A stretch of 64,000 nucleotides of DNA, taken from NCBI RefSeq assembly GCF_002776525.5, contig NC_045443.1:37782567-37846566 (forward strand), in the 5' to 3' direction. Source of the stretch: Piliocolobus tephrosceles. Lineage: Eukaryota > Chordata > Mammalia > Primates > Cercopithecidae. The notes under the pieces are model-generated. The model was not told where the DNA came from, ran no database searches, and saw only the letters and a program-made list of their open reading frames with translations. The translations under genes were made by a program, and so were the position numbers. How positions within the stretch are numbered: the first letter of the stretch is position 1; each line of letters begins with the position of its first letter. Below are positions 36,838 to 46,223 of the stretch, piece by piece.

Positions 36838-37575
36838 ATCTACTCATCTGACAAAGGGCTAATATCCAGAACCTATAAAGAACTCAATCAAATTTACAAG
36901 AAAAAAACAAACAACCCCATCAAAAAGTGGGCAAAGGATATGAACAGACATTTCTCAAAAGAAGACATTCATACAGCCAACAGACACATGAAAAAATGCT
37001 CATCATCACTCACCATCAGAGAAATGCAAATCAAAACCACAATCAGATACCATCTCACACCAGTTAGAATAGCAATCATTAAAAAATCAGGAAACAACAG
37101 GTGCTGGAGAGGATGTGGAGAAATAGGAATGCTTTTACACCATTGGTGGGACTGTAAACTAATTCAACCATTATGGAAAACAGTGTGGCAATTCCTCAAG
37201 GATCTAGAACTAGAAATACAATTTGACCCAGCCATCCCATTACTGGGTATATACCCAAAGGATTATAAGTTATGCTGCTATAAAGACACATGCACACGTA
37301 TGTTTATTGCGGCACTATTCACAATAGCAAAGACTTGGAATCAACCCAAATGTCCATCAGTGACAGACTGGATTAAGAAAATGTGGCACATATACACCAC
37401 GGAATACTATGCAGCCATAAAAAAGGATGAGTTTGTGTCCTTTGTCAGGAAACCATCATTCTCAGCAAACTATCACAAGAACAGAAAACCAAATATCGCA
37501 TGTTCTCACTCATAGGTGGGAATTGAACAATGAGATCACTTGGACACAGAAAGGGGAACATCGCAGACACCTGAA

Positions 37576-38160
37576 TTTTTATTTAGAATCTCTCAGTGAG
37601 TAGGTTTGTTCTGGTACTTTCAAATATTTGGGTTTTAGATTGAAATGGGGGACACCAAAGATTCTGCTTATGTTTAGATCTTAAAGAAATACCAGGACTC
37701 ACTCAGATAACTTGTAAAAGTCTACAGTGGAGGGGCTTACATTGGCTGGAGTTTTCTTGACACAATCTGTTTTTCAGTCCTGAAGTCATTCTGGCTGTTT
37801 CCGAAGCTGCTCAAACAATTAATCAGTGTGGTCTAAAGGCAGGGCGCCACAAGCATGATTTCCAGGCAACTAAAACACAATGAATTATTGGCCTTGTGAT
37901 ACTCATGAGGCTTGATTCTCTTTTCCTCAAAGAATGGTGAGAAACATTTTATTCTAAGCCTTAGGGCCTCAAGGCATTTGTAAATAGATCTATGAATTAT
38001 TGCTTATAGCTGGTTGCTAAACTGAGTACTTTGGCCTAAGTACTAAAGTAAGAACTAAGGTGCTTTATATCTCTTTGCTTAAAATTTACACTAAAAGTAA
38101 AACAAAATTTTAAAGAACTACCTATTTAATATACAACATTTAGTTTTTTTAAAAGAGAGA
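37576..38160. other. Intronic sequence, no gene seen
   Basis: Mixed-composition intron between the L1 and the large inverted repeat. It is less AT-rich than average at 37720-37930. No repeat or gene was recognised. Confidence 0.45.
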
Positions 38161-38939
38161 TGTGAGTTGATTCTCATTTATCTCATCCAGTGCTGCTGTG
38201 TATGCTTTTTTTTAAACATGGTTTTACCTTTAAAACACATTTTATATGCTTTATTGTGAACCCTAAATGTCTTCATAAATGGACTTGTACCTAATGCAAT
38301 CTTCTCTCCTATTCCTTAAGCCCTGGTAGGAACTATTAGATCCTTTTTTTTTTTTTTTTTTTCTTCTCCTTCTCCTTTTTTTGCTTCCTCCAAAATCAGG
38401 CATTATACTGTTAAGATCCAAGTTTTCACTGCTGAGATTAACTGTATGGCCTGCCTCAGAACTGACCCAGTTAAAAATCAGGTCTAGAACAAGGTCTGCT
38501 CCTGATCCCCAGTATTTGCCTCCATTATGCAAAGTACTTTACTCTCTTTCTGGCTCCAAGAATAACAAACAGGTTGCAAGGAACTTGGCTGAAGGAAAAG
38601 GACATGAAGTCTCTCTGTTCCTGTTTTTTTTTTCTCCATTTGGCTTGAGACATAAATCTGCTTCCAAAGCAAAGCTTACTTCTTTAGGGAGCAGGCTTCT
38701 GCTCCCAAACTGCGTAGGTGATTTTGGAAGAAGTAAAAAAAGAAGGAGAAGAAGAAAAAAGGATCCAATAGTTCCTACCAGGGCTTAAGGAATAGGAGAG
38801 AAGATTGCATTAGGTACAAATCCATTTGTGAAGACATTAAAACACATAAAACACATAAAATGTGTTTTAAAGGTAAAACCAAGTTTTTAAAAAAGCATAT
38901 ACAGCAGCAGTGGAAGAGATAAATGAGAATCAACTCACA
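38161..38939. repeat. Large imperfect inverted repeat (arms 38161-38398 and 38719-38939)
   Basis: The left arm reads tgtgagttgattctcattta ... ccttaagccctggtaggaac ... ttcttctccttctcc ... tccaaaatca. The right arm is its reverse complement with perhaps 85-90% identity by eye, ending in ctcaca. The loop 38399-38718 is about 320 bases of unique sequence. Each arm contains a polypyrimidine/polypurine stretch (T run with cttctcc, opposite gaaggagaagaag). The arginine/lysine-rich open frames seen on both strands are mirror products of these purine tracts, not genes. Confidence 0.9.
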
Positions 38940-40554
38940 GTTGAAGGGAAAGGAAGAGGGCTTAAGAAGATGGAGTAGTACTCTGTGCTTTAGACAGGAC
39001 AGGACAATTTATGGACTGCATACATGACAATATAGAGTCATAGAGTGATGGATATTATGTGGTGGGGCAAGCTAAAAGAGTGCCTTCCTTCTCTTACCTG
39101 CCTGATTCAAGGATGAAGAAGACACTAAAGTGATTGCTATAGACAAGGCTATGCTTCTTGCCTTGAGACATTGTCTACTCTAAATAGATACAAACTTTAG
39201 AATTTGTATTACATATATATTTTAAGCAAAAATATATTAAGTACTTCTACTTGTAAAACATGATGCTGGGCATACTAGGCCCTGAGGGGTTTCAAAATGT
39301 GAATAAAAAGTAGAAGAAATGTATATATGGCCACAAATGATAGCCAGGAACAAACAAGGGGGAGACAGAAGAAATACATTGAGTGTGGGCCTGATGTGGA
39401 CCTAGCCAGTCTTGGAGTTCCATTTGTAGTGATGATTTGGGCTACTTAGCTCAAGACAAGAGCTGGGAAAATATCAGAGAGAATGTGTTTTAAATTATGT
39501 ACTTCTGATGTGGTTGGGGTCAGAAGTGCCACCCAGATTTGCAGAAGTGAAAGCAGCTTAGAGAGAAGAGACACTTTTAATTCTTGGTACATCTTTTAAA
39601 AATGAGAGATGTTAATCATGTTTTTGCTAAATTATTGCTACTACTTACATAGATGGTTTTATTGAGGGGATATTATAACTATTTACCAAAACATGTTTGT
39701 TTTAGATATTTGTATTCTCATAGGTACTGATGTTAATATAAATTATCAATAATAATAATAATTGGATTTGTTCTAAAAAGAAGAGTTGTCAAGCTATTAG
39801 CAATCCTGGTGGGAATACTATTCTAAAATATTTATAGCAAATTCCTTCCTTAATAATTTAGAATGTCCACTCTGGAATTCCATTCCCTTAACGTACAGTT
39901 CATTTTCCCCCTTTGAGTTTTTTGCATCTTTGGACCAAGGGCTTCTTCCTAGGGTCGACCTGCTTGAGGTCATGACTCTGAGTTTGATTGCTTATTCTTC
40001 CTTTCTTCATCTCACTCATTAAAATCAAAGCCTTGGCTCCTCAGCTGGAATCCAGATCTAGCATAAAATGACTCCTGTTGACTTTTCTTGCCTTACCTAC
40101 CATCATTCCTTCACATATTTTTGGTGGTCAACTATGATCTTCTACTTTATGAAAATGTCTTCCATTTGTTTGGGAGATTTTCATGCTGGATCCTCACATG
40201 CGCTCAAAATCAGTCAATCAGCTGCAGCTTTTCCACACATCCACCTGGTTCTTCTTTGTCTGTCCTAGCAGTTACCTGCTCTTACCTGTTGACCTCCCAG
40301 CTTCCTTGGAAAAGCCCCAGTGTAGCCTTGACTATCATAGGAACACAATATCCTCATTCTTTAAAATGTTTCCAACATTTCCATTCTTCAAACCCTTAAA
40401 TAGTGCTGGAGTTTTGAGACTAGGAAGCAGGGGAGCAGGTCTGACAGACTCAAGCCTCCTAAAACACTTTTGTACTGCATACCCCCCAACCCCCGCCAAA
40501 CTCAATAATTATAAACTCACAAATAGCTCCATCAACTTCTGCCTTTAAGGTTCA
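38940..40554. other. Intronic sequence, no gene seen
   Basis: No confident repeat, apart from a possible L2-like snippet at about 39235-39300. Three overlapping plus-strand frames at 40068-40548 are open over more GC-balanced sequence, but have no splice context in register with contactin-1 and no recognised domain. Confidence 0.45.
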
Positions 40555-41028
40555 GTATTAGTTTCCTAGGGTTGCCAACAAATTAACATAAACTTGGTAG
40601 CCTAAAACAACAGCAATTTACTCTCTCATAGTTTGGAGAACAAAATCAAGGTGGTGGCAGGGCTGCATCCTCTCCAAAGGCTCCATTTCTTGCTTCTTCC
40701 AGTTTCTGGTGGCTCCATATGTCCCTTGGATTGTGGCTACATCACTTTCATATCTACCATTGGTGGTCTCATAGCCTTCTGGTCTTCTAGGTGTGACTCT
40801 TCTCTGTGTCTTTCTTTTATAAGAACATTTGTCATTGGACTTAGAGCCCACCTAGATAATTTAGGATAATCCTACCCTAAGATTCTTAACACTTACAACC
40901 TTAAACTTAATTTCAGGGTCTGCCAAGCCTTTTTTTTTTTTTTTTCATATAAGATAACATTTACAGGTTCTGGTGATTTGGACATGGACATTTTTTGGGT
41001 GGAGAAAGGCACCATTTAACCCAATACA
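40555..41028 (-). mobile_element. MLT1-type MaLR LTR, minus orientation
   Basis: The plus strand reads tattagtttcctagggttgcc, ttggtagcctaaaacaacag, ctcatagtttggag, atcaaggtggtggcaggg, cttctggtggctcc...ccttctggtct...cattggacttagagcccacc and ends acccaataca, the reverse of the MLT1 LTR consensus (tgttgtgggttgaattgtg...). A T run at about 40930-40945 interrupts it. Confidence 0.82.
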
Positions 41029-41088
41029 GCCTGTTTTCTGTAAGGGGTTAAAATCAATGAATAGTGTCCAGTAAAAAATGGCTACCTT

Positions 41089-41386
41089 GGCCAGGCATGG
41101 TGGCTCATGCCTATAATCCCAGCACTTTGGGAGGCCAAGGCGGGCGGATGACGAGGTCAGGAGATCAACCATCCTGGCTAACACGGTGAAACCCTGTCTC
41201 TACTAAAAATACAAAAATTAGCCAGGCATGGTGGTGGACACCTGTAGTCCCAGCTACACAGGAGGCTGAGGCAGGAGAATGGCATGAACCCCGGAGGTGG
41301 AGCCTGCAGTGAGCCAAGATCACGCCACTGCACTCCAGCCTGGGTGACAGAGTGAGACTCCATTTCAAAAAACAAACAAACAAAAA
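41089..41386 (+). mobile_element. Full-length AluY-like element
   Basis: Starts ggccaggcatggtggctcatgcc and includes gacgaggtcaggagatca, aatggcatgaacc and an (aaac)n tail. It is flanked by a short direct repeat ggctacctt (41080-41088 and 41387-41395). The minus-strand open frames over it are Alu-derived. Confidence 0.93.
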
Positions 41387-41395
41387 GGCTACCTT

Positions 41396-42354
41396 ATTCA
41401 GCGTCATCACATAAGCTCTATTCTCCCTTCACTCCGTAAACAGCCCTTCACAAACCAAAACTTCACTTTACTTTTTTCAATTACCTAGAAAAATGTCCTT
41501 ATGCATGTGAATTAAAACAAACAGGTTCTGATTTGGTATAAGGGATGAGTCAAAGAGATAGAAAATAAAAAGGTAGAATTCCTTAATAAATCCTAATAAA
41601 TCAAAACAGAGGGGAAGGTAAAGGGAAACTTTTAATCAGAAAGTCAAAAATATATGTCAAATCTACAGAACAAATCCATAACAAAATAAGCAATTAGATA
41701 GCAAAAGTAGTGTCTAGCAGAGTTAAAATTATGGCAGGGTGAGATGGGACAGTACGAGCCATGTGAGAATTTGTCCAAAAGTAGAAACTGGATGCTGGGG
41801 TGCTTAGCATTTATTGTGTTGATGGACATGTCATCTTTAAAAATTATGTATTCGTGGTCTACATTGCCAGATAAAACTTCCCTAAATAATAAGATATTGA
41901 GTCATAGACAAGCCTACAGGTACAGGTATTTACATGAATACGTTGATTATTAAAAATATGTGGAAATATTTGAGGCAAGCTTATAATAACACACAGACCT
42001 GCCTTGGTTGCATGTTTTATTATATCTCAATTAAGTAAGCAAGCTAAGATCACATTCCACCCATAATTTATCATCGCATCTATATTAGTATCTAGTAGCA
42101 TGAATTCTGAGGGATACTTAACAAATATTAATAAAATTATAATGACATTTATTATCACTGGTCCAAATGATTTGAGTATAAATCTACAAAACCAAGTGAA
42201 AAGGATATAAACTTTAACCTTTTCTACCCTAGTTATAAACCATTTGCTAGCCATAGACTATATCAGTGGCAATACATAAAATTTTGCCTCTCCAATTGTA
42301 CCTTTATCTCAGAAAATCTTTTTTGATTCCACCTTCAGAATACAGCTCCTTGCT
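41396..42354. other. Intronic sequence, no gene seen
   Basis: AT-rich, no recognised repeat. Open frames at 41744-41953 (+) and 42027-42254 (-) are unsupported. Confidence 0.5.
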
Positions 42355-42465
42355 ATTCAAGGTGCAGTTCATGGACTAGCAGCAAGCCTGGAGGCTTGTT
42401 AGACATGCAGAATTGCAGTCTCCTGCCTCGAACTTACTTACATAGGTGATTCATATGCATATCAC
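42355..42465 (+). mobile_element. MER5A-like hAT DNA transposon fragment
   Basis: aaggtgcagttcatggactagcagcaagcctggaggcttgttagacatgcagaat ... aggtgattcatatgcat follows the MER5A (hAT-Charlie) consensus with the middle shortened. It ends about 200 bases before the exon at 42663. Confidence 0.7.
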
Positions 42466-42662
42466 TCTTTGTAAGTTTATTGTTTATTAAACTTCTTCTT
42501 TTACTCCCTTGAACTTAACATTTCGTCATTCCTAGTTGAGGGTTTTACTTCAACTCAATGTAGTGTATACCATTCTCCCTGAAATAGTAAAATAAAAATG
42601 GAAGTTATAAAAGTGATAAGTTAATCAACCTATATTCTCTATTTACTGTTTATTTTATATAG

Positions 42663-42812
42663 ATCCCCCAATTATTGAAGGAAATATGGAGGCAGCAAGA
42701 GCAGTGGACTTAATCCCATGGATGGAGTATGAATTCCGCGTGGTAGCAACCAATACATTGGGTAGAGGAGAGCCCAGTATACCATCTAACAGAATTAAAA
42801 CAGATGGTGCTG
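42663..42812 (+). CDS. CNTN1: CNTN1 exon, second half of FnIII-1
   Basis: This 150-base exon (50 codons, phase 1 to phase 1) has the acceptor ...tattttatatag and the donor GCTG|gtatgt. It completes the FnIII domain begun in the previous exon. AVDLIPWMEYEFRVVATN contains the tyrosine-corner motif (L.P...YEFRV.A.N) that defines FnIII domains, followed by TLGRGEPS and IKTDGA. The two exons together make one FnIII repeat of about 100 residues, the usual length. The donor (gtatgt) is weaker than that of the upstream exon (gtgagt). The next exon is not in the window, so the 3' intron is at least 21 kb. Domain placement (FnIII-1) follows from the hinge and Ig domain immediately upstream. Confidence 0.95.
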
Positions 42813-43012
42813 GTATGTATATAGAGGAAACTTGAAATTTTAAAAGATTTGTAAATACGGTGCCACTTTAATATATGGTCGAATGTATTTGAAAATAATG
42901 CTCTGAGGTAAGTGATTCATCTAAAAAGCATGTATGTGTATTTCACATGTGTGTATTCTATATCAAGATAGTCAAAAATCAAAAGAGGAAATACAAAGTT
43001 TAAGAATTTTTT

Positions 43013-43300
43013 GGCCGGGCATGGTGGCTCACACCTGTAATCCCAGCACTTTGGGAGGCGAGACCGGCGGATCACGAGGTCAGGAGATCGATCAAGACCT
43101 TCCTGGCTAACACAGTGAAACCCCGTCTCTACTAAAAAAATACAAAAATCTAGCAGGGCGAGGTGGCGGGCGCCTGTAGTCCCAGCTACTCAGGAGGCTG
43201 AGGCAGGAGAATGGCGGGAACCCGGGAGGTGGAGCTTGCAGTGAGCTCAGATCCGGCCACTGCACTCTAGCCCCGGGGATGGGGATAGAGCGAGACTCCG

Positions 43301-43332
<32 letters not shown>
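43013..43332 (+). mobile_element. Young AluY, AluYR-like, 200 bases after a CNTN1 exon
   Basis: Starts ggccgggcatggtggctcaca and includes tctagcagggcgaggtggcggg and agatccggccactgcactc, variants I associate with Old World monkey Alu subfamilies, then a 28-A tail. It is flanked by the 11-base duplication aagaatttttt (43002-43012 and 43331-43341; the last two tail A bases overlap the repeat). It lies in sense orientation just downstream of the 42812 donor. Confidence 0.92.
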
Positions 43333-43333
<1 letters not shown>

Positions 43334-43341
43334 AATTTTTT

Positions 43342-45640
43342 ACATAATTAGTACAGAGGAAGAGGTAAATAGGGACTACTGAAAATGCCACTGGAGACCA
43401 TTGGAATGACGTAAGTATTTAGATTATAAACTTTAATGTAAATTCTGAATCTTAACTAGGCAGACTCTTGCTTTATTAAACAAGTTTCATGATTTAGAAG
43501 GTTTATAATTTTGTGTCTCTCTCAAACTCATTTGTAACTGAATGGCCAAGACGGTGGATATTTTATGGTAAATACTAACTGCAATTAAATAGCCTTTAGT
43601 GCAGGAAATACTCTTATTTTTTCCTTCTCCCCTGTATTACTAAGGAAAAATGTTGTTCTGATTCTAATGATAGCTCTTCTTTTATTATTCCCTGTATCAA
43701 AAATAAAATGTAGCCTCTCTGAGCTCATTTGACTAGGCCTTGCCAAACTTCACTGTTTTAGATGGTGTAGAGAAGATTTTAAATGAATGACAGAGTTCCA
43801 TTAAAATGCTACTGTGATCTCTTAATATCACTTCTCTACATTTCTGCTTGCCTCAGTTCCTTGGCCTAACTTCTAAATATAATTATGAATTCTAATGTCT
43901 TTATTTTGAAAAGCCAAGTAATTCACAGGCACTGCCATAAGTAAATTATCTCTTAAAGTTTCATGTAATTTAATGTAATTTATTAGATAAAAATGGTAAT
44001 TCTGAAATTAAGGGGTGAAAGCACTAAAATACCTTGTCTGTGTTCAGTACTTTCACATCCATTTCATTTAATCCTCATAATAACGTTTTGACATAGGTAG
44101 TCCTATGCTTATGTTCATTAATGGGCAATAGACTCAGAGACACTAAATAGTTTATCTAAGTTAATATGACTAATTGCAAGATTCAGAATTCAAATTTAGA
44201 TCTGACAGCTGTTCTCATACATTGAGCTTTCTCAAAGTCAGCTTCTCAAGCAGGATTCTAGAAACACATCTATTTATATGAATCTTTATTAGAGTTCTAA
44301 TAGAAACTTAGATTTCATCCTTAACTATGATACTAGATATGACCTAAACAGTAAATTTTTTGTTTTAGCATATCCACCTACAAAATGAACACTAGTGTTT
44401 GCTTTTCTCTACCTCACAGAAATTTCATCAGGATATGTAGGTAATCTAAGATGAAGCTTTATAGGAGACAGATACCATATAGCCAGGATTCCTGTGTTTG
44501 GTTTATATCATTATTCCCTAGAGCTGCCTATGTTTGTAATAGAGGCTTCTGTATTATGGACTGAACATTGCTGCTCTTTCTTTAAAAACAAAAATAAAAA
44601 GAAACTGGGGCATGATCCCACTGGTGGTTTACCTATGTAATTTTATACTGACAGATCATGTATTTGATTTAACAAGCATTCATTAAAATTGCAGAAAAAT
44701 ACCAAGTGATTAAATTGGTCTAAACAAACTTATCTTGGGTAAAATATTTTTACCTACCTATCTCAAATATAGACCTTTAATCATGTAGTTTAATTAATTT
44801 TCTGTGATCTCTTGACTAATACAATCTGACCTAAGTCTTAGCTGAACACCATTATTTTTAGTAAAAATTGTCAGAGAGAAAGGATACTTTCTTTGGCACT
44901 GGTAATAGATGTAGGCCTCCCTCCTTTTTTGGAATTTTGTTGCCAATATTATCTTTATTATTTATCTCAGAAAATGATTTGTTTACAATATATAGGCTCA
45001 TCATCTAGACATGATTACCATAAGATCTGTCTTAAATTATTTTTTAATCTCAAAGTAAAGTGACAACATTAAATATTTTTTTTAAGAATAATAACATCAA
45101 AAATAATGTCTCAGAGAGATTCAATCTAATTCTTTCATACTTAAATTTCTAAATATAATGTATACTTTAGATCATATCTAGAAGTGATGTGCTCACTATC
45201 AGTGATTCGTATGTAACTCTGAAGAGTATTTACCATGATGTCTTCTTATCCTTAAATGTTAGGAAAAAATTGTTTCCAAGTAATATCAAACCTAAAATTT
45301 TGGCACAGTTGTTACTTTAAGCCAACTTATTTTTGTTATCACCTTCTTTAGGCATCATCTCTTACATTATGCTTTCTCAAATGGTATTTTGTTAAGGACT
45401 TAGTTCCCTATCTGATGTGCTTACAAAATAACTTCCCTTACAAGCCATCAGAGCCAAGTCCAAAAGCAAACACACCTATTCACAGAGTAAGATACAACCT
45501 TGTAGTGATATGAGTTGATTCATTCTTCTCAATTGCACAAAAAAAGTAATAATTCTGTAACTTCTAACTCATTTGTTAATCCATCATCAGAAAATATTTT
45601 GAGATCTTTGATTAATAAACTCATCACTGTAGTTTACACA
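43342..45640. other. Intronic sequence with an internal MIR, no gene seen
   Basis: Ordinary intron flanking the MIR at 44030-44225. No gene recognised. Confidence 0.5.
44030..44225 (+). mobile_element. MIR element
   Basis: ttcacatccatttcatttaatcctcataataacgttttgacataggtag ... cagagacactaaatagtttatctaag ... gattcagaattcaaatttagatctgacag matches the plus-strand MIR order. Confidence 0.75.
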
Positions 45641-45644
45641 TTTG

Positions 45645-45815
45645 CAGTATATTGTCAGACATAGTGCCTAGTTCTCTGTTTGCATTGCTTAATTCCCACA
45701 ATAACTTTATGAAACAGATGAGGAAGTTAAGATTACACCCAGCTAATGTGAAACAGAGCTGGAATTCAAATCTAGGTGTTTCTCATTCTAAAGGCTTTGC
45801 TCCTAAACCACTTTC
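45645..45815 (+). mobile_element. MIR element
   Basis: agacatagtgcctagttctctgtttgcattgcttaattcccacaataactttatgaaacagatgaggaagttaag ... agctggaattcaaatctaggtgtttctcattctaaaggc follows plus-strand MIR order. The short open frame across it is not a gene. Confidence 0.72.
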
Positions 45816-45925
45816 TGAAGACAGTGGGCCATATCGGGCCACTGATTCTTTGGTGGAATGCTGGCATTATTATCTAAAAGCTCTGTAATGTGAGGCACAT
45901 TACTTAACCTCTGAGCCTCACTTTT

Positions 45926-46209
45926 TTTTTTTTTTTTTTTTTGACAGTTCAGTGGCTCTGTTTTTGGAGTGCAGTGGCACAATCACAGCTCACTGCAGCC
46001 TCGATCTCCTGGTTTCAAGCTGTCCTCCTTCCTCAGCCATCCTAGTAGCTGGGACTCCAGGGGCTTGTCACCACGCCCAGCTTTTATGTGTGTTTTTGGT
46101 AGAGACAGAGTTTCTCCATGTCACCCAGCTTGACTCCTGGGTTTATGCAATCCATCCGCTTTGGCCTCCCAAAGTGCTGGAATTACAGGCATGGGCCACT
46201 GGGTCTGGC
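45926..46209 (-). mobile_element. Alu, minus orientation, diverged, with target duplication
   Basis: T run, then gagtgcagtggcacaatcacagctcactgcagcctcgatctcctgg through cccaaagtgctggaattacaggc. It is flanked by tgagcctcactttt at about 45912-45925 and 46210-46223. Many internal differences from consensus. Confidence 0.9.
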
Positions 46210-46223
46210 TGAGCCTCACTTTT

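Larger units (their letters stand above)
36099..37575 (-). mobile_element. Twin-primed L1 insertion with target duplications
   Basis: An L1PA-like insertion bounded by an 11-base direct repeat agacacctgaa (36099-36109 and 37565-37575). Its 3' end is on the minus strand at the left (36144 to about 36300, with a (CA)n-like tail), joined head to head with a plus-strand segment (about 36301-37564) from late ORF2 to the 3' UTR start. The two segments are nearly contiguous in L1 order. This inverted arrangement is the signature of twin priming. The ORF2 piece includes the C-terminal cysteine motif region but is frameshifted by a 58-base tandem duplication and a further short deletion near 37442. 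Confidence 0.88.

Noticed and set aside
36267..37515. Two long plus-strand frames (194 and 246 codons) as a candidate gene
   Set aside because: They translate to the C-terminal part of L1 ORF2, are split by a 58-base duplication and lie within a twin-primed insertion.
38263..38788. Arginine/lysine-rich open frames on both strands (about 89 and 135 codons)
   Set aside because: They are mirror products of the polypurine arms of the inverted repeat. No splice sites, start context or conserved domain supports coding.
40068..40548. Three overlapping plus-strand frames of 66-121 codons
   Set aside because: They overlap in different frames, have no domain I recognise and no flanking splice sites in contactin-1 phase.
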